In this document: positions 43,096 through 52,147 of the stretch, in pieces
Position numbering within the stretch: the stretch's first letter is position 1
Layout: every line of letters begins with the position of its first letter
Origin: Gulosibacter chungangensis
GTDB taxonomy: Bacteria > Actinomycetota > Actinomycetes > Actinomycetales > Microbacteriaceae
Assembly (NCBI RefSeq): GCF_008831155.1
Contig: NZ_WBKB01000010.1
Coordinates: forward strand, 61,536-125,535
DNA: 64,000 nucleotides
Direction: 5' to 3'
Program-made: the position numbers and the translations under genes
The notes under the pieces: model-generated
What the model was told of the DNA's origin: nothing
Seen by the model: only the letters and a program-made list of their open reading frames with translations
Databases searched by the model: none

Positions 43096-43983
43096 CTACG
43101 CCGCCGCGAGATCCAAGCGAGCTCGCTGGCGTTCCGCACGGCGCGCATCCCGCCCGAGCGGGGTGGATGCGGGGGTCGCCTTGAGCAGCCGCTTGGTGTA
43201 GTCATCCTGCGGGTTGCTGAAGATCTGTTCCGTCTCACCGAGTTCGACGAGCCGTCCCTGGTTCATCACCCCGACGCGGTCGGCGATGTGCCGCACGAGT
43301 CCCAGGTCGTGCGCAATAAAAAGGTAGCTTGCACCGGTTTCTTCTTGCAGGTCGGCGAGCAGGTTGATGATCTGCCCCTGCGTTGAAAGGTCGAGCGCAC
43401 TCACCGCTTCATCACACACCACGAGTTTCGGGTCGAGCACCAGCGCTCGAGCAATCGCCACGCGCTGCTGCTGACCTCCCGAGAGCTCATTCGGGAAGCG
43501 GTTCAGGTGGTCGCGCTGCAGCCCGACCATATCCATCGCCCACTCGAGCTTGCGGCGAATCTCCTTCTTCGAGGTCATCCCGTGTCGGCGCAGCGGCAGC
43601 TCGATCGAGTGCGAAATGAGGTGCCGAGGGTTCAGCGAAGCGGAAGGGTCCTGGAAGATCGCCTGCACGTCTTTCCGGTATTCCAGCGGGGTGCGCTTTC
43701 CCCAATGGGTAATGTCTTGCCCCTCGAATTCGATGCTGCCGCTTGCTACCGGCAGCAGCCGCAGCACCGCGCGACCGGTGGTGCTCTTCCCTGAGCCCGA
43801 TTCCCCCACGAAGGCAAGGGTCTCGCCGCGACCGATCTCAACATTGATGTCGTGGATCGCCGGCACGATCTTGGTGCCGCCAAAGATGCCGGCCTGTTTG
43901 GGATACCCGGCAACGAGGTTCCGCACCCGCAGCAGCGGTGGTTCGGCAGCGGTCATTTTTTCGTGGGCCGTGGCGGCATTCAT
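43096..43983 (-). CDS. Oligopeptide-type ABC transporter ATP-binding protein (DppF/OppF-like)
   Basis: A 295-residue ATPase of the peptide/nickel uptake family. Walker A is AFVGESGSGKSTTGRAVLRL, the signature NELSGGQQQRVAIARALV, and Walker B LVVCDEAVSALD. The C-terminal EQIFSNPQDDYTKRLL segment is the oligopeptide-type regulatory tail that contacts nucleotide or an iron-sulfur group in some members. Its start overlaps the permease-ATPase fusion by 4 bp. It is the last gene of the transporter operon; the other ATPase is fused to the second permease. Confidence 0.9.
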   Translation of the reverse strand: MNAATAHEKMTAAEPPLLRVRNLVAGYPKQAGIFGGTKIVPAIHDINVEIGRGETLAFVGESGSGKSTTGRAVLRLLPVASGSIEFEGQDITHWGKRTPLEYRKDVQAIFQDPSASLNPRHLISHSIELPLRRHGMTSKKEIRRKLEWAMDMVGLQRDHLNRFPNELSGGQQQRVAIARALVLDPKLVVCDEAVSALDLSTQGQIINLLADLQEETGASYLFIAHDLGLVRHIADRVGVMNQGRLVELGETEQIFSNPQDDYTKRLLKATPASTPLGRDARRAERQRARLDLAAA

Positions 43984-45842
43984 GTGGCGCTCCGTTCCAG
44001 TTCGGTCTGTTCAATGAGTGCGTCAATTTCGGCACGGCGTTCGGCGTCGATCACCGGCAGTCGACCCGCGGTGTCGGCGTTGAGCGGGTTCGCCGCGAGT
44101 AGCGCCTCGGTATATGGATGCGCGGGCTGCTCGAAGAGGGTCTGCACATCGGCGGTCTCCACGAGCGTGCCGCGGTACATCACCGCCGCACGGTCGCAGG
44201 CTTCCGCCACAACGCCGAGGCTGTGCGTGATCATCAGCACACCCATGCCATATTCATCGCGTAGATCCATGATCAAATCGAGCACCTGGCTCTGCGTGGT
44301 CACGTCGAGGGCGCTGGTGGCCTCATCCGCAATCAGCAGGTCGGGTTCCGCCGCGAGCGCCATCGCGATGGCCACGCGCTGCGCCATCCCGCCCGAGAAC
44401 TGGTGCGGATAGTCGTCGAGCCTCGAGTCGGCGTTGCGCACCCCAACCCGGTCAAGCAGTTCGATCGCGCGGGCGCGAGCCTGCTTTCGGTTCATGCCCT
44501 TGTGGATGCGCAGCGGTTCGATCAGCTGGGTGCCGATCGTGTGCACCGGTGAGAGTGCGGTCATCGGGTCCTGGAAGACAGCACCGATTTTGGTACCGCG
44601 CACCTTCCGCAGCTGGGCCGGGTTCGCTCCGGCGATCTCCACGCCGTCGAGTTTGATCGAACCATGGTCGAGCCAGGTGCCCGCCGGGAGCATCCCAAGC
44701 ACGGCCCGCGCGAAAGTGGATTTCCCAGAACCCGATTCTCCGAGCAGGCCCACGATCTCACCCTTGGCGACGTTGAGGGTCGCGCGCTTGACGATATTGG
44801 TCTGCTCACGTCCGGAGGTGGCAAGCCCGACCACGACTTCCCGCGCATCCAAGGCGAGATCTGCATCCACCGTCGGTTCTGGAATTGCGGCCGTCTCGGT
44901 AGCGACCCGTTTCAGGTCGACCTTCGGCTGCGCCACGCGCTTGGGTTTGCGGCGTCGCTCGCCCGTGAGCGCATCGTTGAAACCATCACCGAAAATGTTG
45001 AAAGCGAGCACGGTCAACACGATCGCGATGCCTGGAGGCCAGGAAAGATAGGAAGCATTGTTCTGGTTGTCCACCGCGAGGCTGAGCATCTGACCCCAGG
45101 ACGCTGACTCGGTGGGCAGGCCGATCCCGAGGAAGCTCATGGCCGATTCGATCATGATTGCCGAGCCAAAGTAGACCATCGCTTGGGTCACGAGCGGGCC
45201 GATCAGGTTTGGCAGCACCTGGCCGAAGATCTGCTGCCCGGTCGATAGCCCGGCGACTTCCGCCGCCTCAACATAGGGCTTGGTGCGTTCTACCAGCACG
45301 ATCGCGCGAGTCAACCGTGCGAAGGCCATCGAGAAGATGAGCCCAATTGCGAACATCAGGATGAACACGTTGCGGCCGAGAATCGTCACGACGGTCAGAC
45401 CGATAAGCATGCCGGGCAACGACTGCAGCATGTCCACAAAGCGCATCCCGATGCGGTCCCACCAGCCACCGAGGAAGCCAAACAGCAACCCGAGCGGAAC
45501 ACCGATCACGAGCGCGATCGCAACCGAACCGAGGGCAACCAGCAGCACGGCTTGGGCGCCGAACATCAGCCGGCTCAACACATCCTTCCCCATATCGTCA
45601 GTGCCGAGCAGGTGCTCGGCCGAGGGCGGCGAGAAGACTTCGGCGTAGTTCGTCTGGTTCGGGTCGTAGGGCGTGATCCACGGCGAGGCGACCGCGACCA
45701 GCACGAGCAGCACGATGTAGATCAGCGAGATGACCGTGGTCGGTTGCTTGAACAGGCGCGCCACAACCCGGCCGACGTTGCTCGCTTGGCGTGCCTCGGG
45801 GTTAGCGCCGGTGCGGATAGCGGTAGTAGTTGTCTGGCTCAT
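43980..45842 (-). CDS. Fused ABC permease (DppC-like) and ATP-binding protein (DppD-like)
   Basis: A 620-residue fusion. Residues 1-290 are a six-span permease with the N-terminal segment and PPSAEHLLGTDDMGKDVLSR signature of the DppC family and the EAA loop (YVEAAEVAGLSTGQQIFGQV). Residues 330-610 are an ATPase: Walker A GLLGESGSGKSTFARAVLGM, signature HQFSGGMAQRVAIAMALA, Walker B LLIADEATSALD. A charged linker (RRRKPKRVAQPKVDL) joins them. Such fusions are known in some actinobacteria. ATG 45842 overlaps the dppB-like stop by 4 bp, which fixes the start, and the stop overlaps the next ATPase gene by 4 bp. Confidence 0.9.
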   Translation of the reverse strand: MSQTTTTAIRTGANPEARQASNVGRVVARLFKQPTTVISLIYIVLLVLVAVASPWITPYDPNQTNYAEVFSPPSAEHLLGTDDMGKDVLSRLMFGAQAVLLVALGSVAIALVIGVPLGLLFGFLGGWWDRIGMRFVDMLQSLPGMLIGLTVVTILGRNVFILMFAIGLIFSMAFARLTRAIVLVERTKPYVEAAEVAGLSTGQQIFGQVLPNLIGPLVTQAMVYFGSAIMIESAMSFLGIGLPTESASWGQMLSLAVDNQNNASYLSWPPGIAIVLTVLAFNIFGDGFNDALTGERRRKPKRVAQPKVDLKRVATETAAIPEPTVDADLALDAREVVVGLATSGREQTNIVKRATLNVAKGEIVGLLGESGSGKSTFARAVLGMLPAGTWLDHGSIKLDGVEIAGANPAQLRKVRGTKIGAVFQDPMTALSPVHTIGTQLIEPLRIHKGMNRKQARARAIELLDRVGVRNADSRLDDYPHQFSGGMAQRVAIAMALAAEPDLLIADEATSALDVTTQSQVLDLIMDLRDEYGMGVLMITHSLGVVAEACDRAAVMYRGTLVETADVQTLFEQPAHPYTEALLAANPLNADTAGRLPVIDAERRAEIDALIEQTELERSAT

Positions 45843-46783
45843 TCTGGTCGCGCCTTTGGGTTGATGATGCCGTATGCAATGTCGAGGATGAGGTTCACTG
45901 CGATGATGATCGTGGCGATCAGCAGTACCCCGCCTTGTACGACCGAGAAGTCTTTTCCGGTCACGCTGCGGATCAGCACTGATCCGACGCCGGGAATCGA
46001 GAAGACCTTTTCGATCGCGAAGCTCGCGCCGAGCATGATGCTGATGGTGATACCCGTCGAGGAAAGCACCGGCACAAGCGAGTTTTTGAACCCGTACTTG
46101 AAGATGAGTCGGCGGCGCGGGACTCCCGCTGCGGTGAGCGAGTCGATATAGCGGGCTGACATGTTCTGGGCCATCGCGGTACGGGTCTGCCGGGCAATCA
46201 GGGCGGCGCCAGTGGTTCCCAGGGCGAGCGAGGGCAAGATGATGCCCTTGAGCCAAAGCCCGATGTCGTGACTTGGCGGTACCCAGGCGATCACCGGCAA
46301 CCAGCCGAGCTGCACCGCGAAGATCAGCACCAGGATGATCCCGAGCCAGAACTCCGGCATCGACATGCTGATGGATGCGATGGCAGTACTGATACGGTCG
46401 CGGATTGAGCCGGGCTTGGTGCCACCGATGATGCCGAGAGCTACACCGAGAATGAGGGCGATGATCGTGCCGCCGACCATCAGCGAGACGGTGGCGGGGA
46501 GGCGTTCACCGAGCATGTCGGTGACGGGGCGACCGGAGGTGAACGACTGTCCGAAGTCGCCTTGGAACGCGGCGACGTACCAGTCGCCGAGGCGTTCAAA
46601 GAAGGGGCGATCGAGCCCGAGTCTGGCTTCGAGCGCGGCGATCGAGTCGGGGGTGGCGGATGCGCCGAGGATGGCGGCTGCGGGGCTTCCGGGAACCATA
46701 TAGGTCAGGCAGAACACCAGGAAGGAAAGGATCAGCAGTTGCGGTACTGCCAGGGCGACTCGGGTGATGATGAGTCTGAGCAT
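45839..46783 (-). CDS. Oligopeptide-type ABC transporter permease (DppB-like)
   Basis: A 314-residue permease with six membrane spans. The DppB N-terminus reads MLRLIITRVALAVPQLLILS and has the LEARLGLDRPFFERLGDWY segment. The EAA motif is YIDSLTAAGVPRRRLIFKYG, where it contacts the ATPase. It forms the channel with the fused DppC-like part. It starts 105 bp after the binding-protein gene; the gap contains a strong hairpin (46816-46857). ATG 46783 is supported by the TTCGAAAGTG-type purine-rich sequence only weakly on the coding strand, but by the family N-terminus. Confidence 0.92.
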   Translation of the reverse strand: MLRLIITRVALAVPQLLILSFLVFCLTYMVPGSPAAAILGASATPDSIAALEARLGLDRPFFERLGDWYVAAFQGDFGQSFTSGRPVTDMLGERLPATVSLMVGGTIIALILGVALGIIGGTKPGSIRDRISTAIASISMSMPEFWLGIILVLIFAVQLGWLPVIAWVPPSHDIGLWLKGIILPSLALGTTGAALIARQTRTAMAQNMSARYIDSLTAAGVPRRRLIFKYGFKNSLVPVLSSTGITISIMLGASFAIEKVFSIPGVGSVLIRSVTGKDFSVVQGGVLLIATIIIAVNLILDIAYGIINPKARPE

Positions 46784-46815
46784 GGTTGGTTACACCTTCG
46801 AAAGTGTGATGGGGC

Positions 46816-46857
46816 CGGGTCCTGGTGGCCACCGGATGCGGTGGTCACCAGGACCCG
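46816..46857. terminator. Hairpin between binding-protein and permease genes
   Basis: CGGGTCCTGGTG... pairs with ...CACCAGGACCCG: 18-bp arms (46816-46833, 46840-46857), one mismatch, 6-nt loop GGATGC. It lies directly after the binding-protein gene. Without a T-run it probably protects the upstream mRNA or partly ends transcription, giving more binding protein than channel. Confidence 0.7.
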
Positions 46858-46888
46858 ATTGTTCGGTTGGGTGCCGGGCTAGGTGCGA

Positions 46889-48418
46889 CTAGCTCGTCGG
46901 GACGAGGTCCCGGTAGTTCACCGACTGTGCCTCCCAGGGCTCGGCCGGGGCAGCAACACCGCTGACCGTGGTCGAGTTGTAGGCGATCGTCTCATTGCTC
47001 TGCGCGTGTGCGCAGGTGAGTGCTTCTTCAGAGATGATCTTGGTGACCTCACCCCACAGGGCGTCAGCTTCTTCGCTGTCTCCCGCGGCGATGGCCTTGT
47101 CGGCGGCTGCCTTCAGTGCGTCGCTCTCCACGCCCGAGGGGTTACCGGATGCATCCGCAGCGAACCAGGACATGTACCAGTCGTAGGGCGTCAATTCGTC
47201 ATTCGCGGCGAGACCGGCCGGGTACTGGCCGCTCGACCAGACGCTCGAGAACTGGGGCGGCGGCATCGTGGTGACGGTGGCACTGAAGTCACCAATCTGG
47301 CTGGCCTGATCCATGAAGATGCTGATCTGCTGCTCGTTGTAGGGAGCCGCGGCGATTTCGAAGCTCACGCTGGGGCTGCCGGCGTCGGCATACAGCGACT
47401 TGGCGGCATCGAGGTCGAAGGGGTAACCGGTGATGTCGGGGTTGTAGCCGATCTCACCCTCGGTAAAGTGCTGCGTCGACGGCGTGAGCTTGCCGATGAC
47501 CTGCGCTGCCTCATCCACGTTAATCGCGGTGCACACCGCCTGGCGCAGTTCCTGGGATTCGAAGACTCCGCCTTCGCCGCGATCGAAGAAGATCAGGTTA
47601 TTGCGGATGGCCGGGTAGTCGAAGGTGGTGATATCCGTGCCGTCAAACTTGGTCAAGACGCTTTCCTCGACGTCGGAGATGTCGATCTCACCGTTGAGAA
47701 GCGCAGCCGCTGCTGACTCGGATTCATTGATGCCGTAGATTTCCACGTTGGCGAAGCCCGGCATCTCACCCCAGTAATCAGCGAAAGAACCGAAGTAGAG
47801 CTTGGTGCCGACGATCGAAAGTGCATCATCGTAGGCCCAGGGCGAGGTGCCGACCGGAGTCTGTGCGATCGTGCCGTCTTCGATGGCCTTCGGGCTCGCG
47901 ATCGGCAGCGCACGGGTGGTAAGCACCGTCGGCAGCGAGGGCGAGATCTGCGAAAGGTTGAGCTTGACGGTGTAATCATCAACCACATCCACCGACTCCA
48001 CCGTCGAGAAACTTCCCGACCAGGCAGTGGCACCATCGCGCACGTTCTCAATGTTGACCTTGACCGCTTCGGCATTGAAGGGTTCCCCGTCGTGGAAGGT
48101 AACACCCTCGCGAAGGTTGAGGGTCAGCGCGTCCTCAGTGAGTTCATAGTCGGTGGCGAGAAAGCCCACGGGGTGACCATCCTCACCCGGTGCAAGCAGG
48201 GTCTCATAGGGCACGCGCATGAGCCCGCCCTCGATTTCCGATCCGGGAGCCCAGCTCTCCGGGAAGCCGCTGAAGTTCACCCGTAGGGTGGCGTCTTCGG
48301 CGGCTGCGGTGGTGCCGTCAGTGCTTCCGCCGCCGCCCGAAGCGCATCCGGTCAGGAAGAGCGCCGCACCCACAAGTGGTGCTACGACTCGCAAAAGTGG
48401 TCGTCTACTGCGTGGCAT
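46889..48418 (-). CDS. Oligopeptide-type substrate-binding lipoprotein
   Basis: A 509-residue SBP family 5 (DppA/OppA) protein. The signal peptide ends with LFLTGCASGGGGS, a lipobox with Cys about 25. The body has family motifs LREGVTFHDGEPFNAEAVKV and FDRGEGGVFESQELRQAVCTAINVDEA. It binds the solute outside the membrane and delivers it to the permease. The family takes peptides, nickel and also opines, sugars or aromatic conjugates; the adjacent catabolic genes suggest the last, by inference. Upstream are two candidate operator motifs (48453-48487). Confidence 0.92.
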   Translation of the reverse strand: MPRSRRPLLRVVAPLVGAALFLTGCASGGGGSTDGTTAAAEDATLRVNFSGFPESWAPGSEIEGGLMRVPYETLLAPGEDGHPVGFLATDYELTEDALTLNLREGVTFHDGEPFNAEAVKVNIENVRDGATAWSGSFSTVESVDVVDDYTVKLNLSQISPSLPTVLTTRALPIASPKAIEDGTIAQTPVGTSPWAYDDALSIVGTKLYFGSFADYWGEMPGFANVEIYGINESESAAAALLNGEIDISDVEESVLTKFDGTDITTFDYPAIRNNLIFFDRGEGGVFESQELRQAVCTAINVDEAAQVIGKLTPSTQHFTEGEIGYNPDITGYPFDLDAAKSLYADAGSPSVSFEIAAAPYNEQQISIFMDQASQIGDFSATVTTMPPPQFSSVWSSGQYPAGLAANDELTPYDWYMSWFAADASGNPSGVESDALKAAADKAIAAGDSEEADALWGEVTKIISEEALTCAHAQSNETIAYNSTTVSGVAAPAEPWEAQSVNYRDLVPTS

Positions 48419-48452
48419 TTGTGCCTCCTTGCATCATGCCAAATCACTTCTT

Positions 48453-48487
48453 AAATCAAAAAAGATTTGTCGTGTGATTTCAAGTGT
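48453..48487. promoter_or_regulatory. Candidate GntR sites upstream of the ABC importer operon
   Basis: AAATC-N6-GATTT (48453-48468) is the same spaced palindrome found before the GntR gene at 56875. GATTTCAAGTGT (48476-48487) also occurs at 52045, before the dienelactone hydrolase and amidohydrolase genes. Together they suggest common control of importer and catabolic genes. Confidence 0.5.
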
Positions 48488-48560
48488 AATAACTCATTGG
48501 GGGTTTTGCATTGCGAATTGTGCGGTATCAATCCGCCTGACTCGCATTGCTGGGCGGACA

Positions 48561-49412
48561 TTATGGGGTTTCCGCAACCACGCGGTTGCGAAGCGTGCCG
48601 AGTCCCTCAATTGAGGTCTCGACCACATCTCCCGGCACCAGGAACAGGCCCTTCGGGGCACCAATTCCTGAGGGTGTGCCGGTGGCGATGATGTCGCCGG
48701 GGTACAGCGTCATCACCGTGGAAAGCTCCACGATCTGGTCGTAGATGTCGTAGATCATGTCGTTCGTGAGATCGTTCTGGCGCTCTTCGCCATTGACCGT
48801 GAGCTGGATGCGCAGATTGTGCGGGTCCTCGACCTCATCGGCAGTGGTCAACCACGGCCCGATCGGCCCGTGCGTGTCGAAGGACTTCCCAAGCGTGAAC
48901 GTCGGCGAGCGCTTCTGCAACCAGTCGCGCACCGAGAAATCATTCGCGACGAGATAGCCGCCGATCACCGAGGCCGCATCCTCCCGGCGCACGTGCTTGC
49001 ACTGACGCCCGATGACCACCCCGAGCTCGGCCTCGTAGTCGAGCTTGTCGGAGACCGCAGGCCGGATCACATCGCCATTCGGGTCATTAATGCAGGAGAC
49101 CTGCTTATTGAACCAGAACTGATTTTTCGGGGTTGGGATGCCGTCGGCCGCAGCCTCTTTGGCATGTTCGGCGTAGTTCATTCCAATCGCGAGGTACTTC
49201 TGCGGCCGGTCAATCGGCGCGAGCAGTTCCACCTCCGCGAGCGTGTGCCGCTCCCCTGAGATAACCTCGAGTTCCGCCACGCGAGCGGGCAGCTGGTCGA
49301 GCAGCTCACGAACCGAGCCGCCCACCGCATCCGTCAGATCGGTTATGGTGTCACCTTCGACGCGGCCCACGCGAGCCGGCCCGTCACCAATGCTGTAGCG
49401 AGCAAGTTTCAT
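48561..49412 (-). CDS. Fumarylacetoacetate hydrolase family protein
   Basis: A 283-residue FAH-fold protein with a short N-terminal domain. Metal ligands are in LDYEAELGVVIGRQ (E-x-E) and ANDFSVRDWLQKRSPTF (Asp), and the conserved end reads GDIIATGTPSGIGAPKGL. Members cleave or decarboxylate acylpyruvates and related dicarbonyls, e.g. fumarylpyruvate, oxaloacetate or 2-oxo-hydroxy acids. It has an H-x-x-E region (NYAEHAKEAAADG) typical of FAHD1-like hydrolases. Start ATG 49412. It is 14 bp downstream of the NTF2-like gene and probably performs a late step of the same pathway as the monooxygenase. Distinct from HpaG at 1880. Confidence 0.88.
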   Translation of the reverse strand: MKLARYSIGDGPARVGRVEGDTITDLTDAVGGSVRELLDQLPARVAELEVISGERHTLAEVELLAPIDRPQKYLAIGMNYAEHAKEAAADGIPTPKNQFWFNKQVSCINDPNGDVIRPAVSDKLDYEAELGVVIGRQCKHVRREDAASVIGGYLVANDFSVRDWLQKRSPTFTLGKSFDTHGPIGPWLTTADEVEDPHNLRIQLTVNGEERQNDLTNDMIYDIYDQIVELSTVMTLYPGDIIATGTPSGIGAPKGLFLVPGDVVETSIEGLGTLRNRVVAETP

Positions 49413-49426
49413 CGCTGCAGTGCTCC

Positions 49427-49891
49427 TTACTTATTAGGCTCTTGCTGTTCCGAGGGCAGGTCGCCCCAAATTTTTTCGCCGAAGGGTGTGAGTTGGAAGC
49501 TCACGAATCGCCACCGGTCGCCACCGTCGCGGTGCAGCACCTGGGTGACAATCCCGTCAACCACGCGCTCGCTGCCGTCGGGGTTCCCCAGCCGATTGCG
49601 AATCGATCCGGTCACCGCGACCACGTCTTCGGCAAGTTGGGTAATCGTCAACTCGCCGCGCTGAATCTCGCGGTAGGCCTGCCTGGTACGCGTGTGTTCG
49701 AGCAGCATGGCCTTGGTGTGGCGCACGCCGGGGGCGTGGATGTGCACGAGCGCCTCGTGATAGAGGTCAGCGAGCGCATCGAGATCGACCTCGACCAGGG
49801 CACGGATGCGCTCGGCCTCGACCGCCTCGATCTCGCGTCGGAGCTCCGCGTCGGCGGGTCGAACCTCTGTGACCTGCTTAGCGGACGGCAT
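49427..49891 (-). CDS. NTF2-like (SnoaL/DUF4440-type) protein
   Basis: A 154-residue cone-shaped NTF2 fold: a long N-terminal helix (LRREIEAVEAERIRALVEVD, then LADLYHEALVHIHAPG), followed by TRQAYREIQRGELTITQLAE and VAVTGSIRNRLG strands. Such proteins are small isomerases, dehydratases or dioxygenase beta subunits. No Rieske partner is present, so an isomerase-like or binding role is more likely. ATG 49891 overlaps the monooxygenase stop by 14 bp and has GGGAG 7 nt upstream; the frame extends further, to 50005, without support. It lies between the monooxygenase and FAH hydrolase genes. Confidence 0.78.
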   Translation of the reverse strand: MPSAKQVTEVRPADAELRREIEAVEAERIRALVEVDLDALADLYHEALVHIHAPGVRHTKAMLLEHTRTRQAYREIQRGELTITQLAEDVVAVTGSIRNRLGNPDGSERVVDGIVTQVLHRDGGDRWRFVSFQLTPFGEKIWGDLPSEQQEPNK

Positions 49892-51173
49892 GCTGGTTCT
49901 CCCAAGAGTCCTCGGCCTCCCAGGTGCGGAACCCGGTGGTGTGACCGTCTTCAAACCCCGGTCGCGGCTGGCCGGCGAGCGCGTGATATTTGCTGAAGAT
50001 CGCATCCGCCTCGGCCATCGGCAATACCTGCTCGATGTCGTCGAAAGGCTGCGCGTCGGTGCGGTCCTGCACCAGGCGGCGAATCACCTCATAGGCCTCA
50101 CCGCGGTTGGCGAGCACGAGTCGGTTCACGCGCTCGAGTCGCTCAGCTTCGAACTCCTGCAGCGCCCGCTCGGGGTTTTCCGGATGCGCGGCAAGCTTCT
50201 CCGCAATCACGCGGCCATCGACAATGGACTGGCAAGCGCCGTTGCCGCCACGGGGGTACATCGCGTGCGCGGCATCGCCGATGAGCACCACGCGGCCGTC
50301 AACCCAGCGGTCGAGTGGGTCGTGGTCGACGAGCGGGTAGACGTACACCTCTTTGGCGTCGCGCAGCATCTGCTGCACGTCGAGGAAGGGAAGCTTTGTG
50401 TCGTCGAAGAGTGGAATTAGGTCGTTCACTTCCCCCGGGGTGTTCCAGTCCTCATACATTTCCTCGCCCTCGGTTTCGACAACCCAGTTCACGAGGGTCT
50501 TGCCGGTTCCCTCGTAGTCGAGGTGCAGCGGGTAGACAATCATTGAGGCGATGCGGGGCGCGCCAATGTGCAGGATGGTGTGGCCGTCGCGGTACGGGTC
50601 CATCACCGTGACGCCGCGGTACATGCGAATGCCCGAGAATTTCGGCGAGGACTCGGTCGGGTGCATCTGTGCGCGCACCACCGACTTGATGCCGTCGGCT
50701 CCGAGCAGCACATCCACATCCTTGACAACCTTTTCACCCTCGCGGGTTTCCAGGTGCAGTCGGACACCTTCGGCCGTGTTTTCGTAACGCTCGAGCCCGA
50801 TACCGAGCTGGATTGCATCCGGCCCGAGCCGCTCAAGCACGGTGCGGTAGAGCAGCATCTGGAGGTAGCCGCGGTGCACGAAGCGCTGCTGGTGCTGGTA
50901 GCCCATGTGCGTGCCGCACTTTTCGGCGTAGATCTCCTGGCCGTGGTTGCTATAGAAAATCGAGTCCACCGCTTCATTCGAGATCGCCTCGAACTCAGCG
51001 AGCAGCCCCAGCTCCTCGAGCTCCTTGACACCGTAAACCTTGATGTCGAGGCCCACTCCGAGGGGCTTGATTTCGCGCACCTTTTCGTAGATCACCGGAG
51101 CGAAGCCCTGCTGATGTAGCCGTAGTGCTGCCGCCAGGCCAGCGGGCCCGGCACCGATAATTGCAATGTTCAT
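49878..51173 (-). CDS. FAD-dependent aromatic monooxygenase
   Basis: A 431-residue class A flavoprotein hydroxylase. The N-terminal dinucleotide site reads MNIAIIGAGPAGLAAALRL, the DG motif DVLLGADGIKSVVR, and the FAD phosphate site VVLIGDAAHAMYPRGGNGA. PhzS and salicylate-hydroxylase relatives share the segment PLGVGLDIKVYGVKELEELG. It should hydroxylate, perhaps with decarboxylation, a phenolic acid using NAD(P)H and O2. It is 57 bp downstream of the dienelactone hydrolase gene and overlaps the NTF2-like gene. The substrate is unknown; a product of the O-demethylases is an attractive guess. Start ATG 51173 gives a perfect N-terminal motif. Confidence 0.88.
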   Translation of the reverse strand: MNIAIIGAGPAGLAAALRLHQQGFAPVIYEKVREIKPLGVGLDIKVYGVKELEELGLLAEFEAISNEAVDSIFYSNHGQEIYAEKCGTHMGYQHQQRFVHRGYLQMLLYRTVLERLGPDAIQLGIGLERYENTAEGVRLHLETREGEKVVKDVDVLLGADGIKSVVRAQMHPTESSPKFSGIRMYRGVTVMDPYRDGHTILHIGAPRIASMIVYPLHLDYEGTGKTLVNWVVETEGEEMYEDWNTPGEVNDLIPLFDDTKLPFLDVQQMLRDAKEVYVYPLVDHDPLDRWVDGRVVLIGDAAHAMYPRGGNGACQSIVDGRVIAEKLAAHPENPERALQEFEAERLERVNRLVLANRGEAYEVIRRLVQDRTDAQPFDDIEQVLPMAEADAIFSKYHALAGQPRPGFEDGHTTGFRTWEAEDSWENQHAVR

Positions 51174-51230
51174 GTGGACTCCTTCGTCGGGGATTTGCTG
51201 AGTTACTGAGATTTGATTGCTGCGGATGCG

Positions 51231-51956
51231 CTAGCTGAGTTCCGGGAAGATTTCGCGGAAGAAAGCCTCGTAGCGGTCCTTCGTGCGCTTCGCGTTGCGC
51301 TCGTGAAAGCCGACCACCGGGTTTTCGGGGGCGAAGCGCGCACCCTCGCTCGTATAGCCGTGCTTGGTGTGGCTATAGAGGTCGAGCTCCCAGTCGACTC
51401 CGGCGGTTGAGAGCGCTCGATCAAGTTCTGCACGCTGTTCGGGGGTTGCCATCGGGTCGATCGCGCCGAGGGTTACCAGCACGCGAGCTTCGCGCGGCGA
51501 CCAGTCGTATTCGATGAGGTCAAGGCCCGGATGCACAGCCACGGTCGCCAGCACATCTCCGGCGACCCGCAGGTATTCGAGCGCGGAGGACCCACCGAAG
51601 CAGAACCCCATATTCGCGAGGCGCGCGGGGTCGATTTCTGGTTGCTGGCGAGCTGCATCGTGCGCGGCGGCGATACGCCCCTGCCAGAGCCCGGGGACCT
51701 GTTTCATCGCACCGATGTACTGGCCAATTTCGTCCTGGGCGGGTGTCGCCCGTTCGCCCCAAACGTCCGCGAGGAAGACCGACAGCCCCAGCTCGGCGAG
51801 ATTACGCGCGGTCTGGACCATCTGCTCGCCGAGCCCGAACGCATCGTGGATGAGCACGACCCCGGGCCCAGCGACTGCGTCGACCGGCGCCACGAGCATG
51901 CCGCGCAGCTCGGGCGAGGCCGAATAGCTAATGTCCCGCTCGATGAGTTGCGCCAT
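51231..51956 (-). CDS. Dienelactone hydrolase family protein
   Basis: A 241-residue alpha/beta hydrolase with a cysteine nucleophile. The elbow GFCFGGSSALEYL carries Cys, the acid is in TLGAIDPMATPEQ, and His in SHTKHGYTSEGARF, the typical Cys-Asp-His triad of carboxymethylenebutenolidase. It opens an enol lactone or a related ester in aromatic breakdown. ATG 51956 is chosen because GAGGAGG lies 7 nt upstream; ATG 51962 is too close to it. It heads the minus-strand operon and is divergent from the amidohydrolase gene, sharing a 191-bp promoter region with a palindrome (52045-52075). Confidence 0.9.
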   Translation of the reverse strand: MAQLIERDISYSASPELRGMLVAPVDAVAGPGVVLIHDAFGLGEQMVQTARNLAELGLSVFLADVWGERATPAQDEIGQYIGAMKQVPGLWQGRIAAAHDAARQQPEIDPARLANMGFCFGGSSALEYLRVAGDVLATVAVHPGLDLIEYDWSPREARVLVTLGAIDPMATPEQRAELDRALSTAGVDWELDLYSHTKHGYTSEGARFAPENPVVGFHERNAKRTKDRYEAFFREIFPELS

Positions 51957-52044
51957 ATCCATTCCTCCTCGAATGTGCGTTCCGCAGCGAGGTGAGTCGT
52001 GCATCCGCTGCTTACCTGGATGAGCGTACGTCAATATCGTAAAA

Positions 52045-52075
52045 GATTTCAAGTGTGAATTTCCCACTTGATTTC
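52045..52075. promoter_or_regulatory. Palindrome in the divergent dlh/amidohydrolase promoter
   Basis: TCAAGTG-N9-CACTTGA (52049-52071) is perfect, and the wider 31-bp region (GATTTCAAGTG...CACTTGATTTC) has only two mismatched pairs. GATTTCAAGTGT recurs upstream of the ABC importer (48476). Likely operator for one of the two GntR-type or other local regulators. Confidence 0.55.
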
Positions 52076-52147
52076 TTTTGTGATTTTCTGCAGGATGAAT
52101 GAACCGCAAGCGCGACGGCGCGCTCTGCCTGGACTCGGGAGAGACAC

